A DNA stretch of 64,000 bases. Source: Microbacterium sp. LWH11-1.2. Lineage in GTDB: Bacteria; Actinomycetota; Actinomycetes; Actinomycetales; Microbacteriaceae. The notes below the pieces were generated by a model. It saw nothing but the letters and a program-made list of their open reading frames with translations. It did not search any database and was not told the origin of the DNA. The stretch lies in contig NZ_CP151636.1 in assembly GCF_038397745.1 (NCBI RefSeq), positions 1,116,001 to 1,180,000 of the forward strand, given 5' to 3'. This document shows, piece by piece, positions 28,565-36,955 of the stretch (the first letter of the stretch is position 1; the number at the start of each line of letters is the position of its first letter). Position numbers and translations under genes: made by a program.

Positions 28565-29245
28565 TCACGGATCGCTGGGCGCCAGCTCCGTCGTCACACC
28601 AGAATCGAGTACCCGGTCGCGGCCGTCCGCGTACACGAGGTTGGCTTCGACATCGGGCGGGAGCACGGCCTGAACTGCTCGACTGGCTTCCAGTCGTGCG
28701 GGTTCACCTGCAGGCATGTCCTGTTGTGTGAGCACGTCGAAGCTGCACTCGGCGTCGCCGGGTGAGGCCGCCGGCGCTCGGACGGTGAAGACATAAGCCT
28801 CGTCACCGTAGAGTTCGACCACGAGGCTCTCGACCTGCTGGGAAATCGTCGTGCATTCCGCTCGAGCGACGCTCTCCCGAGTGTCCAACAGGATGAAGTC
28901 CTGGTCCGCCGCGTAGACGACCGTGACTTCCACGCCGCTGCTGAAGGTCTCCTCGAGAAGCGCCTGCAGCGTGCTTCGCAGATCGACTCGCGTCTGATCG
29001 TCGACCGCGAGGTCTAGACCGGTGAGCACGTCGAAACTGCACCAGACCTCGGCCTCGCCGGCCCACATTCTGTCGATCTGAGGCGCGTCGCCGTAGGCGG
29101 CGTCTACAGCTTCTTCGACCTCTTGCGAGAAGCTCTCGCACTCCGAACCCATCGCGTACTCACCCCATTGGATGCAGCCAGAGGTACCCAACGCTGCCAG
29201 CAGAATGACCACCACTAGAGGAGCGCGATGTCGTCGCATGCTCAT
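28565..29245 (-). CDS. Putative lipoprotein with an internal duplication
   Basis: A 226-aa secreted lipoprotein. The signal peptide ends at lipobox LGTSGC (C24). The mature part contains two similar modules of about 90 residues, each with a conserved order of motifs: ECxxxSQxVE, then YGD, then CSFDVLTxxD, then V-x-V-VYA-D. Two cysteines per module could form disulfides. No family is recognised. ATG codons at 29245 and 29239 are both possible starts. It diverges from a sigma-factor gene 96 bp away, which suggests, without proof, a link to that envelope-signalling unit. Confidence 0.7.
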   Translation of the reverse strand: MSMRRHRAPLVVVILLAALGTSGCIQWGEYAMGSECESFSQEVEEAVDAAYGDAPQIDRMWAGEAEVWCSFDVLTGLDLAVDDQTRVDLRSTLQALLEETFSSGVEVTVVYAADQDFILLDTRESVARAECTTISQQVESLVVELYGDEAYVFTVRAPAASPGDAECSFDVLTQQDMPAGEPARLEASRAVQAVLPPDVEANLVYADGRDRVLDSGVTTELAPSDP

Positions 29246-29292
29246 AACCTAGCCGCGCCTTCCTGTCGCGCCGCCTCGCCTCGACGGAGGCC

Positions 29293-29345
29293 TATGCTGA
29301 CGGCGCGTGAACCTGATCGCGCGGGCCGAGGAATATCTGATGTGA
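29293..29345 (+). promoter_or_regulatory. Leaderless promoter with 12-codon mini-ORF overlapping the sigma-factor start
   Basis: TATGCT (29293-29298) is followed 8 nt later by GTG at 29307, opening a 12-codon frame (VNLIARAEEYLM) that stops at 29343-29345. The sigma-factor GTG at 29342 overlaps that stop, and the ribosome binding sequence GAGGAA (29328-29333) lies inside the mini-ORF. Translation of the two is likely coupled. Confidence 0.45.
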
Positions 29346-29935
29346 CTACTGATAGCGAGATCGTTCGACGATCGAGACACGAGGCGGCCGCGTTCGGCGA
29401 GCTGTTCGAGAGGCACGCCCGCGCCGTGGCGGGCTTCGCTTCTCGACGGGTCGGACCGGATGTCGCGGAAGACGTGCTCAGCGAGACGTTCCTCGTGGCG
29501 TTCCGCCGGCGCGCGAGCTTCGATCTCCGCGTCGATTCCGCGCGCCCGTGGCTGCTCGGCATCGCGACCCGGGTCATCCACCGACACCGCGCGAGCGAGG
29601 CCAAGCAGCTGCGGAGCCTGATCGCGCAGCAACCCGAGCGAGCGCTCCCCGACGACTCCGACGGTCTGTCGGACCGTCTCGACGCGAGTGCGGCGCTCCG
29701 GGAGCTGGCTCCTCGGGTCGCGGCACTGGCGAAAAAGGACCGCGACACCCTCTTCCTCTTCGCCTGGGGGGATCTGAGCTATGAGGAGACGGCGCAGGCT
29801 CTCGGCGTTCCGGTGGGAACCGTGAAGTCGCGCCTCAATCGCGTCCGTCGGCTGCTCGCGCCGGCGCGCGCGGCCGACCGGACATCAATCAACGCACTGC
29901 ACTCATCGGAGGTCGGATATGGACATCTTGGATAG
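29342..29935 (+). CDS. ECF-type RNA polymerase sigma factor
   Basis: A 197-aa alternative sigma factor. Region 2 (FGELFERHARAVAGFASRRV, then VLSETFLVAFRRRASFD) spans about residues 16-70, and region 4 (LSYEETAQALGVPVGTVKSR) about residues 140-165. It directs RNA polymerase to a small regulon. The GTG at 29342 is preferred because GAGGAA precedes it and region 2 begins soon after. The downstream gene starts inside its last codons and encodes a membrane protein likely to be its partner. Confidence 0.87.
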   Translation: MTTDSEIVRRSRHEAAAFGELFERHARAVAGFASRRVGPDVAEDVLSETFLVAFRRRASFDLRVDSARPWLLGIATRVIHRHRASEAKQLRSLIAQQPERALPDDSDGLSDRLDASAALRELAPRVAALAKKDRDTLFLFAWGDLSYEETAQALGVPVGTVKSRLNRVRRLLAPARAADRTSINALHSSEVGYGHLG

Positions 29936-31043
29936 CGTTCGCGAACTCGGAGTGGAAGACCCCTCCGCCGGCATCGTCGGTGCGCGGAACTCGCTTCATC
30001 GGGCGATGGCCGGCGAGGGGCGCCGGCGACGTCGCCGTGGTCTCGGAATCGCATTCGGCACAGCAGGTGGCGTCCTCGGCGTCTCCGCGGTGGCAGCGGT
30101 CGTTGCGGGCACGTTCACCGTCGGCGCTGTCGTCGCGCCTCCGGCGTCGGCAGCGGAGACGATCGTCCTGAGTGCTGCCGCACAGCTCCGGGCGTCCGAG
30201 ATACCGGCCGGCAAGTACCTGAAGACGACCGAGACGTTCGAGCAGGTCATGGGCTTCCACGGGCCGACGGAGGCGGAACCCTTCTCCTATGTGCTGCAGG
30301 ACGCGACCGGCGTTCTGACGACGAGGTGGATCACGTCGACCTTCCTCTCGTCCGACCCCGAGGTCCCGCCGATCCTGGAGACGAGCGAGTATCAGCCTGT
30401 CGGGGCGAACGGCGACGTCCAGGCCGTAGAGGACGCGTGGAACTCCTACTACGGCTCGACCTATGGGCTCTGGGATGAGGTCATCGAAACTCCTCGCCCG
30501 TCGGCGGTGTTCCAGATGGATGGTGTCGCGCATGCGCGTCTGTGGAGCAACGATCTCGCGGAGTGGCAGGTGATCGACGACCCCGACGACTCTCGAATCG
30601 ACGACTGGGGCACGTTCGCGACCGAGCCGCAGGAGTTCCTCGACGACGTCCTGGCGGAGCTCCCCGCCGGGACCACCGAGGAGAAGGCCATCGCCGTGGT
30701 CTTCGAGAGCCTGGTCACCGGCGACATCGCCACCGCCTCGGCCGCCTACCGCGCGGTGCTCCTCGGTGTGATCGCGCTCTCGGACGGCCTGCACATCGAG
30801 TCGGTGGTGGGAACCGTCACCACTGTCCGCCTCGATGACGACCGGGCTCTGCGTCGACTCGTCTTCGACACGGAGACCGATCAGCTGCTGGAAGTGTCTC
30901 AGCATCTGACCGAGGCGTACGATGCCGGCCAGGACGTGCCGGTAGGCACGAGTCCGCTCGTCGAGGACGGAGCGCCGACGACCATCCGACGCTTCACGCA
31001 CGAGATCGTCGACGCGCCCCCCGCGATCAACAGCGAGGGCTGA
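29919..31043 (+). CDS. Membrane-anchored CU044_5270-like protein, sigma-factor partner
   Basis: A 374-aa single-pass membrane protein. A cytosolic N-terminus of about 35 residues with an Arg-rich stop (GEGRRRRRRG) precedes one helix (about residues 42-72) and a large extracellular domain of about 290 residues. The outline matches the actinobacterial CU044_5270 family found beside ECF sigma factors. The cytosolic part is short and lacks a ZAS motif, so sigma sequestration is uncertain. It starts 17 bp inside the sigma gene, behind GGAGG, indicating co-expression. Confidence 0.75.
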   Translation: MDILDSVRELGVEDPSAGIVGARNSLHRAMAGEGRRRRRRGLGIAFGTAGGVLGVSAVAAVVAGTFTVGAVVAPPASAAETIVLSAAAQLRASEIPAGKYLKTTETFEQVMGFHGPTEAEPFSYVLQDATGVLTTRWITSTFLSSDPEVPPILETSEYQPVGANGDVQAVEDAWNSYYGSTYGLWDEVIETPRPSAVFQMDGVAHARLWSNDLAEWQVIDDPDDSRIDDWGTFATEPQEFLDDVLAELPAGTTEEKAIAVVFESLVTGDIATASAAYRAVLLGVIALSDGLHIESVVGTVTTVRLDDDRALRRLVFDTETDQLLEVSQHLTEAYDAGQDVPVGTSPLVEDGAPTTIRRFTHEIVDAPPAINSEG

Positions 31044-31077
31044 CGGCTGCTCTGCACCGTCGCGTGCCCAGAAACAC

Positions 31078-31107
31078 GGCGGGCCGAGGCATCAGCCTCG
31101 GCCCGCC
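31078..31107. terminator. Bidirectional terminator hairpin
   Basis: A perfect 13-bp stem (GGCGGGCCGAGGC at 31078-31090, GCCTCGGCCCGCC at 31095-31107) with a 4-nt ATCA loop, between two convergent genes and followed by TGTTCT. It should stop transcription from both sides. Confidence 0.85.
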
Positions 31108-31123
31108 TGTTCTCAGCTCCGGA

Positions 31124-31828
31124 TCAGACCGGTGCGACGATGTCCTGCTTCACGTCCCACTCGGTGATCTCCATCGTGACCTCGACCGACTGGCCCTCGA
31201 GCGAGGCGGTGCTGGTCGACGCGAGGTTGATGTAGTCGCCGGTGACCTCGTACACGACCTGAACCTCGGTGCCCTGCTGCTCGACGGTGCCGCTGAGGAG
31301 GAAGACCTTCTGGCCGAGGCGCTCGCCGGTGCCGGTGACCGTGAAGTCACCCGTGATCGCTGCTGCGGCCGCGGCGGGGTCCAGGGCGGAGACGTCGGCG
31401 GCGGCGGCGCTGAGCGCGGCGATGATCGGGTCGCTCGACGCGGTGTCGGCGGCCTGCCATGCTCCATCGCCGGACTTCACCCAGACGTCGTCGCCGATCG
31501 CGATGACGGATCCGACGGGCGAGATCGACTCGAGGGCCTTCTCGGACGGGTTGAACTTCGCCTGGGTCTCCATGCCCATCACGGTGCTCGTCGCCGCGTA
31601 TCCCGCGGTGTCCGACATGGCGTCGGCGATGCAGGTGCCGAGGGCCGTTCCGTCGACCGTCGCGCCATCCGACAGCTCGGGGCAATCCGAGGTCGGGGCT
31701 TCGGCTTCCTGCGAAGCCCCGGCGCTGGGCTTCGCGTCGGCGGGCTTGTCGGAGCCCCCGGCCGCGCAGCCGGTGAGCAGGACCGAGGCGGCGAGAATCA
31801 CGCCGACCCCGAATTTGTTGACGCGCAT
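31124..31828 (-). CDS. Putative lipoprotein (LppX/LprG-like outline)
   Basis: A 234-aa lipoprotein. The signal peptide ends with lipobox LLTGC (C21) and an Ala/Pro/Ser-rich linker of about 25 residues follows. The folded part starts near CPELSDGATVDG and has alternating hydrophobic strands (FTVTGTGERLGQKVFLLSG, VVYEVTGDYINLAS) that resemble mycobacterial LppX/LprG lipid carriers in outline. No firm family assignment is made. ATG 31828 has GGGGGGA upstream. Confidence 0.7.
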   Translation of the reverse strand: MRVNKFGVGVILAASVLLTGCAAGGSDKPADAKPSAGASQEAEAPTSDCPELSDGATVDGTALGTCIADAMSDTAGYAATSTVMGMETQAKFNPSEKALESISPVGSVIAIGDDVWVKSGDGAWQAADTASSDPIIAALSAAAADVSALDPAAAAAAITGDFTVTGTGERLGQKVFLLSGTVEQQGTEVQVVYEVTGDYINLASTSTASLEGQSVEVTMEITEWDVKQDIVAPV

Positions 31829-31973
31829 GGCGTCCCCCCTTCGGTCGTATGCCCCGACGACGGTCATCGAGGCACGGCTTCCAGCATGCCAAATGTTTCG
31901 CATCTCCTCGGACACCGAGGCCGGGTACCGCTCCCCATGGCGGTCGACGGATGCGCCAAGAGCAGGGCGTCGA

Positions 31974-31992
31974 TAAGCTTAGCCAACCCTAA
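31974..31992. promoter_or_regulatory. Iron box (IdeR/DtxR-like operator)
   Basis: TAAGCTTAGCCAACCCTAA matches 15 of 19 positions of the actinobacterial IdeR/DtxR consensus TTAGGTTAGSCTAACCTAA. It lies 20 bp before the ATG of a siderophore-binding protein gene and overlaps a -10-like TAAGCT. Iron-dependent repression of the operon at 32013-35109 is strongly suggested. The regulator gene itself is not in the window. Confidence 0.75.
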
Positions 31993-32012
31993 CTTCGACG
32001 AACAGGTTCGCC

Positions 32013-33056
32013 ATGTCCTTCACACGCACGAGGGCGCTCACCGCCTTCCTCGCCGTCGCCGTCGCCGCGGCGGCCCTCACCGCCTGCGCGCCCGCCGCTG
32101 AGAACGGCGGCGGTACGGCACCCGCAGCCGACGACGGGGCCTTCCCCGTCACGGTCGAGCACGCCTACGGCGAGACCGAGATCTCCGCGCAGCCCCAGCG
32201 AGTGGTCACGGTCGGCTACACCGAGCAGGACACGCTCTGGGCGCTGGGCATCGAGCCCGTCGGCGTCACCGAGTGGTACGGCGGATACGACTTCGCCTCG
32301 TGGCCGTGGGCGGACGAGGCCCGCGGCGACTCCGAGCCCGAGGTGCTCGGCACCAGCGACGGCCTGGACTTCGAGGCGATAGCGCTGCTCGACCCCGACC
32401 TCATCATCGGCACCAACGCCGGCATGACGGAAGAGGACTTCGACCGCCTGTCCGACATCGCGCCGACGATCGCGCACTCGGGCGACTACTCGATGTACTT
32501 CGAGCCGTGGGACGTGCAGACGCTGCAGATCGGCAAGGCCGTCGGCCGCTCGGAGGACGCGCAGAAGCTCGTCGACGACATCGACGCGCAGTTCGCCGAA
32601 GCCGCCGAGGCGCACCCCGAGTTCGCCGGCGCCTCGGTCGTGTTCCTGCAGAACGCGATCTACGACGGCGCGGCGATCGCCTACCAGGACGGTCTCAGCA
32701 CCGACTTCCTCACCGACCTCGGCTTCTCGATCCCGTCGGAGATCGACGCCTACGCGCCGGAGGACGAGTCCGGTGGCCAGGCGTACATCCCGGTCGAGAA
32801 CCTCGACGTGCTGAACGCGGCCGACGTGCTCATCTGGGGCACCGAGTCCGACGACGACATCACCGCCCTCGAGGGCGAGGCCTTCGTGACGGCGGTCGAG
32901 GCGATGAAGAGGGGCTCTGTGGTCTACACCGACGGCGTGACGGCCGGTGCGATCTACTTCACCTCGCCGCTGAGCCTTCCGTACGTGATCGACGCCCTCG
33001 TGCCGGCTCTCGCAGACGCCATCGCGGGGAACGGTCCCGCGCGCACCGCGGAGTGA
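32013..33056 (+). CDS. Iron-siderophore ABC transporter substrate-binding lipoprotein
   Basis: A 347-aa Fe(III)-siderophore binding protein of the FecB/FhuD type anchored outside the membrane. The signal peptide ends at lipobox LTAC (C25). The periplasmic-binding core starts with FPVTVEHAYGETEISAQPQR, then VVTVGYTEQDTLWALGIEPV and LLDPDLIIGTNAGMTEEDF, all classic PBP2 features. An IdeR-like box lies 20 bp upstream. The stop overlaps the first permease start (GTGA). Confidence 0.93.
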   Translation: MSFTRTRALTAFLAVAVAAAALTACAPAAENGGGTAPAADDGAFPVTVEHAYGETEISAQPQRVVTVGYTEQDTLWALGIEPVGVTEWYGGYDFASWPWADEARGDSEPEVLGTSDGLDFEAIALLDPDLIIGTNAGMTEEDFDRLSDIAPTIAHSGDYSMYFEPWDVQTLQIGKAVGRSEDAQKLVDDIDAQFAEAAEAHPEFAGASVVFLQNAIYDGAAIAYQDGLSTDFLTDLGFSIPSEIDAYAPEDESGGQAYIPVENLDVLNAADVLIWGTESDDDITALEGEAFVTAVEAMKRGSVVYTDGVTAGAIYFTSPLSLPYVIDALVPALADAIAGNGPARTAE

Positions 33057-34084
33057 CCTCTCCCGCACGCACACGACGCGATCCGTCCCGGTCATCCGCC
33101 GGGCGGATCGCGCTCGTCGTCGTGCTCGCCACCGCCGCGCTCATCGTGACGGCAGGCATCGGCCTCACCGTCGGCACCAAGCTCGTCGGCATCGACACCG
33201 TGATCGATGCGATCGTGCGCTTCGACGGCAGCGACCTGCAGCTCGTGGTGCGGGAGTCCCGCATCCCGCGCACGGTGTTCGGCATCCTCGTCGGTCTCGC
33301 CCTCGGCGCCGCGGGCGCCGTGATGCAGGGGCTCACCCGAAACGCGCTCGCCGACCCCGGCATCCTCGGGGTCAATGCGGGTGCCTCGGTCGCGGTCGCC
33401 GTCGCGGTCGCGGCGCTCGGGATCGACGACTTCCCGGCACTCATGGCCGCCGCGCTCGCCGGAGCGCTCGTCGCCACCATCGGCGTCGTCCTGCTGGGAG
33501 CGGCGGGCGGCGGCAGCCCGGTCACGCTCGTGCTGGCGGGCGTCGCCCTCGCGGCGGTGCTCGGCGGCGTGACCACGGCCCTCGTGCTGCTCAACCCGAC
33601 CGCGTTCCTGCAGATGCGCAGCTGGGAGTCCGGCGCACTCGCCGGTCGCGACCTGTCGATCCTGACGGTCGCCGGCCCGACGATCGCCGTGGGACTCGTG
33701 CTCGCCCTCGCGATCACGAGGAGCCTCGACGTGCTCGCCCTGGGCGACGACACGGCCGCTGCCCTCGGAGTCAGGATCGGACCGCTGCGCACCGGCGCGG
33801 TGGCCTCGGTCACGCTCCTCGCCGGAACCGCGACCGCCGTCGCCGGACCCGTCGCGTTCCTCGGGCTCGCCGCACCCCACATCGCCCGAGGCGTCGTCGG
33901 CTCCTCGCAGAAGGCGATCGTGCCTCTCGCCGCCGTGATCGGCGCGATCGTCGTGGTGCTCGGCGATGTGGTCGGGCGCGTCGTCATCGCGCCGCAGGAG
34001 GTGCCGGTCGGCATCGTCATGGCCTTCGTCGCCGCGCCGTTCCTGATCTGGATCGGCCGCCGGAAGAACCCGGTGCAGCTGTGA
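33053..34084 (+). CDS. FecCD-family iron-siderophore permease
   Basis: A 343-aa BtuC/FecCD permease with about nine or ten transmembrane helices. The conserved opening RESRIPRTVFGILVGLALGA, the QGLTRNALADPGILGVNAGA motif and the late GPVAFLGLAAPHIAR (the coupling-helix region that meets the ATPase) are present. The GTG start overlaps the binding-protein stop. It forms a heterodimeric channel with the next gene product. Confidence 0.93.
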   Translation: MTSPARTRRDPSRSSAGRIALVVVLATAALIVTAGIGLTVGTKLVGIDTVIDAIVRFDGSDLQLVVRESRIPRTVFGILVGLALGAAGAVMQGLTRNALADPGILGVNAGASVAVAVAVAALGIDDFPALMAAALAGALVATIGVVLLGAAGGGSPVTLVLAGVALAAVLGGVTTALVLLNPTAFLQMRSWESGALAGRDLSILTVAGPTIAVGLVLALAITRSLDVLALGDDTAAALGVRIGPLRTGAVASVTLLAGTATAVAGPVAFLGLAAPHIARGVVGSSQKAIVPLAAVIGAIVVVLGDVVGRVVIAPQEVPVGIVMAFVAAPFLIWIGRRKNPVQL

Positions 34085-35109
34085 ACGCCTCGTCGCGGCC
34101 CGGCATCCGTCGCCTCCGTCGTCCGCTCGATCGACGCGCGCGCTGGGCGATGGGCCTCCTCGTCGTCGCCGTGCTGGCCTCGTTCCTCGCGAGCCTGTCG
34201 ATCGGCGACCGCGTGATCTCTCCGATCCGTGTCATCGAGGCCCTGTTCGAGACGCAGGGGGGCGTGCGCATGGTCGTCGTCGACTGGCGGCTGCCCCGCG
34301 CGCTCGCCGCACTGTTCTTCGGCGCGGCCCTGGCACTGTCGGGCACCGTGTTCCAGACCATCACCCGCAACCCGCTCGGCAGTCCCGACGTGATCGGGCT
34401 CACCACCGGCGCCTACACCGGCGCCCTCCTCATCATGACCACCGGCGGCTCGTCGGGTGTCGCCGTGTCGATCGCCGCGGTCCTCGGCGGCTTCGCGACC
34501 GCGGCACTGGTCGCCGCGCTCGTCGCCGGCAGAGGCGCCCTCGGCTATCGCATCGTCATCGTCGGCATCGGGGTGAGCGCCGTGCTTGCGGCCGTGAACG
34601 CCTGGATGCTGCTGCGCGCCAGACTCGAGGTCGCCGTCTCCGCCGCCATCTGGGGTGCGGGATCGCTCAACGGCGTCGGGTGGGCGCAGGCGATCGCTCC
34701 GATCATCATCGTGTCAGCGCTGATCGTCGTCCTCGTGCTGTCGCGCCGCGGGCTCTGGCTCATCGAGCTGGGCGACGACATCGGCACGAGCCTCGGCGGA
34801 CGGATCGCCCTCACGAAGGCGGGACTCGTCGCCATCGCGGTCGGTCTGTGCGCCGTCGTCACGGCCGCGATCGGCCCCATCGCCTTCGTCGCCCTCGCCG
34901 CGCCCCACCTGGCGAGGCTCATCGTGAAGAACGGCCCACTCCATCTCGTCGCCACGGCACTGATGGGAGCGGTACTGCTGTCGCTGGCCGACATCATCGG
35001 GCAGAACGCCTTCCCGGGGCGCGCGCTGCCCGTCGGCGTGGTGACTCTCGTGCTCGGCGGCGTCTACCTCATCTTCCTCGTCGTGCGCACGGCCCGGCGG
35101 CGCTTCTGA
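34081..35109 (+). CDS. FecCD-family iron-siderophore permease, second subunit
   Basis: A 342-aa BtuC/FecCD permease, paralogous to the previous one. VVDWRLPRALAALFFGAALA, TITRNPLGSPDVIGLTTGAY and GPIAFVALAAPHLARLIVK are the family landmarks. The GTG start overlaps the preceding stop by 4 bases. No ATP-binding subunit gene follows: the next gene is rpsF. The importer must use an ATPase encoded elsewhere, or the operon has lost its own. Confidence 0.93.
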   Translation: MNASSRPGIRRLRRPLDRRARWAMGLLVVAVLASFLASLSIGDRVISPIRVIEALFETQGGVRMVVVDWRLPRALAALFFGAALALSGTVFQTITRNPLGSPDVIGLTTGAYTGALLIMTTGGSSGVAVSIAAVLGGFATAALVAALVAGRGALGYRIVIVGIGVSAVLAAVNAWMLLRARLEVAVSAAIWGAGSLNGVGWAQAIAPIIIVSALIVVLVLSRRGLWLIELGDDIGTSLGGRIALTKAGLVAIAVGLCAVVTAAIGPIAFVALAAPHLARLIVKNGPLHLVATALMGAVLLSLADIIGQNAFPGRALPVGVVTLVLGGVYLIFLVVRTARRRF

Positions 35110-35140
35110 GCACGCGTTCGCGACGGGCGCGCGCTTCCGC

Positions 35141-35240
35141 TAGACTGACGAGGTTGTCTGCCTTCTGGCGGACACGTTCACACACCCTCCTGCTTCCGCG
35201 AGATACGCGGAAGCCGTTCTAGTCCGAAGGAGGTGGGTAA
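35141..35240 (+). promoter_or_regulatory. rpsF promoter and structured leader
   Basis: TAGACT (35141-35146) is a plausible -10. The leader then carries a perfect hairpin, GCTTCCGCG (35192-35200) with CGCGGAAGC (35206-35214) and a 5-nt loop, followed by CCGTTCTAGTCCG and the strong ribosome binding site AAGGAGGT (35227-35234). Leaders of rpsF operons are often autoregulated by S6:S18 binding to a CCG-bearing stem, and this hairpin is a candidate. No covariation was tested. Confidence 0.5.
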
Positions 35241-35609
35241 GTGACGCACCAGTACGAACTCATGGTCATTCTGACCCCCGAGATCGACGAGCGCCAGGTC
35301 GCACCTACGCTCGACAAGTTCCTGAAGGTCATCACCAACGATGGTGGCTCGATCGACAAGGTCGACATCTGGGGTAAGCGCCGTCTGGCCTACGAGATCC
35401 AGAAGAAGAACGAGGGCATCTACGCCGTCGTCAACTTCACCGCTACCAGCGAGGCCACGCAGGAGCTCGACCGTCAGCTGAAGCTGAACGAGCAGATCAT
35501 GCGCACCAAGGTCCTCCGTTCGGAAGAAGCTCAGGCGATGGTCGCATTCGAGGCCAAGCGCACCGAAGAGAAGGCTGCCCGCAAGGCCGCCAAGGCTGCG
35601 AAGGCCTAA
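35241..35609 (+). CDS. rpsF: 30S ribosomal protein S6
   Basis: A 122-aa ribosomal protein that binds the central domain of 16S rRNA together with S18. The sequence begins [20 protein letters not shown] and contains the conserved [21 protein letters not shown]. The C-terminus is extended by an Ala/Lys-rich tail ([14 protein letters not shown]) as in other actinobacteria. It starts with GTG behind AAGGAGGT. First gene of rpsF-ssb-rpsR-rplI. Confidence 0.98.
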   Translation: MTHQYELMVILTPEIDERQVAPTLDKFLKVITNDGGSIDKVDIWGKRRLAYEIQKKNEGIYAVVNFTATSEATQELDRQLKLNEQIMRTKVLRSEEAQAMVAFEAKRTEEKAARKAAKAAKA

Positions 35610-35614
35610 GCGCC

Positions 35615-36127
35615 ATGGCCGGCGAAACCGTCATCACCGTGGTGGGAAACCTCACGGCCGACCCCGAGCTGCGCTACACGCAGAACGGGCTGCCGGTGGC
35701 GAACTTCACCATCGCATCGACGCCTCGGAACTTCGACCGTGCCGCGAACGAGTGGAAGGACGGCGATGCGCTGTTCCTCCGTGCGTCCGTGTGGCGCGAG
35801 TTCGCCGAGCACGTGGCGGGCTCGCTGACGAAGGGCATGCGCGTCATCGCGCAGGGTCGCCTCCGTCAGCGCTCCTACCAGGACCGCGAGGGCAACCAGC
35901 GCACCGCGATCGAGCTGGAGGTCGACGAGATCGGCCCCTCGCTCCGGTACGCGACCGCGCAGGTCACCCGTGCGGCGTCGACCGGCGGTGCCGGTGGTGC
36001 CGGCGGCGGACAGTCCCGTCCCGCGCAGCAGCAGGTGTCGGAGGAGCCGTGGTCTACGCCCGGCTCGTCGACCAGCGCGGATGCCTGGAGCACTCCCGGC
36101 AGCTTCGGCGACGACACTCCCTTCTAA
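35615..36127 (+). CDS. ssb: Single-stranded DNA-binding protein
   Basis: A 170-aa SSB. The OB-fold domain occupies about residues 1-110 ([40 protein letters not shown]). A Gly/Gln/Ser-rich linker and the acidic tip DDTPF, which binds partner proteins, follow. It lies 5 bp after rpsF, the standard position in this ribosomal operon. Confidence 0.98.
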   Translation: MAGETVITVVGNLTADPELRYTQNGLPVANFTIASTPRNFDRAANEWKDGDALFLRASVWREFAEHVAGSLTKGMRVIAQGRLRQRSYQDREGNQRTAIELEVDEIGPSLRYATAQVTRAASTGGAGGAGGGQSRPAQQQVSEEPWSTPGSSTSADAWSTPGSFGDDTPF

Positions 36128-36149
36128 ACTCATCTCCGCGGTCTGAGCC

Positions 36150-36183
36150 GGGGCCCATGGGCCCCTGAGCTTGTCGAAGGGCC
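36150..36183. repeat. Palindrome plus REP-like CTGAGCTTGTCGAAG element
   Basis: The 16-bp palindrome GGGGCCCATGGGCCCC (36150-36165) runs into CCTGAGCTTGTCGAAGG (36164-36180), an actinobacterial REP-type palindromic unit. It sits in the 77-bp gap between ssb and rpsR and could form a hairpin that attenuates or processes the transcript. A variant copy lies after rplI at 36937-36955. Confidence 0.55.
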
Positions 36184-36204
36184 GCTCATCATTAAGGAAA
36201 ACCA

Positions 36205-36459
36205 ATGGCTGGAAAGTCGAGCGGCGACCGCCGCAAGCCGCGGAAGGGTGGCAAGCCCACCGCTCCCGCGAAGTCCATCCGGGTCGGTGTCATCGATTAC
36301 AAGGATGTCGCCACCCTCCGCAAGTTCGTCTCGGAGCGCGGCAAGATCCGCGCCCGTCGTATCACCGGTGTCTCGGTGCAGGAGCAGCGTCTGATCGCCA
36401 CGGCGATCAAGAACGCGCGCGAAATGGCGCTCCTGCCCTACGCTGGCGCCGGCCGGTAA
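36205..36459 (+). CDS. rpsR: 30S ribosomal protein S18
   Basis: An 84-aa ribosomal protein. A basic N-terminus ([18 protein letters not shown]) precedes the conserved core [20 protein letters not shown] and [20 protein letters not shown]. No zinc-binding cysteines are present, so it is the zinc-independent form. It lies 12 bp before rplI, and ATG 36205 follows AAGGAAAA. Confidence 0.98.
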   Translation: MAGKSSGDRRKPRKGGKPTAPAKSIRVGVIDYKDVATLRKFVSERGKIRARRITGVSVQEQRLIATAIKNAREMALLPYAGAGR

Positions 36460-36470
36460 GGGGTATCGAG

Positions 36471-36923
36471 ATGGCAAAGCTGATTCTCACGAACGAGGTC
36501 GCAGGTCTGGGTAGCGCCGGTGACGTCGTCGAGGTCAAGAACGGGTACGCCCGTAACTTCCTCATCCCGCAGGGCTTCGCTACGGCGTGGACCCGCGGTG
36601 GCGAAAAGCAGGTCGCTTCGATCCAGGCCGCGCGTCAGGCACGCGCGATCCACGATCGTGACGACGCTGTCGCACTGAAGAACGCTCTCGAGGGCACCAA
36701 GGTGCGCCTCACGGTCAAGGCCGGCAAGGAAGGTCGTCTCTTCGGCTCCGTCAAGACCGAGCACGTCGCCGACGCCGTCGCGGCTGCCGGCATCGGCACG
36801 ATCGACAAGCGCAAGGTGCAGATCACCTCGCCGATCAAGTCGACGGGTGACCACGAGGCCACCGTTCGTCTGCACGACGACGTGACCGCGGTCATCACGC
36901 TGCAGGTCGTCGCCGCCAAGTAG
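36471..36923 (+). CDS. rplI: 50S ribosomal protein L9
   Basis: A 150-aa ribosomal protein. The N-terminal rRNA-binding domain ([20 protein letters not shown], then [16 protein letters not shown]) is joined by a helix (about residues 40-75) to the C-terminal domain ([20 protein letters not shown]). Length is normal. It ends the ribosomal operon; a strong hairpin at 36956-36993 follows. Confidence 0.98.
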   Translation: MAKLILTNEVAGLGSAGDVVEVKNGYARNFLIPQGFATAWTRGGEKQVASIQAARQARAIHDRDDAVALKNALEGTKVRLTVKAGKEGRLFGSVKTEHVADAVAAAGIGTIDKRKVQITSPIKSTGDHEATVRLHDDVTAVITLQVVAAK

Positions 36924-36936
36924 TTCCCGGTGGGCC

Positions 36937-36955
36937 ACTGAGCCCGTCGAAGTGC
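36937..36955. repeat. REP-like CTGAGCCCGTCGAAG element
   Basis: CACTGAGCCCGTCGAAGTG is a second variant of the REP-type unit found between ssb and rpsR. It lies just after the rplI stop codon. Confidence 0.45.

Noticed and set aside
29919..31001. Long minus-strand frame opposite the sigma-factor partner
   Set aside because: The plus strand has a good ribosome binding site, a membrane helix and coupling to the sigma factor. The minus frame has no comparable signals.
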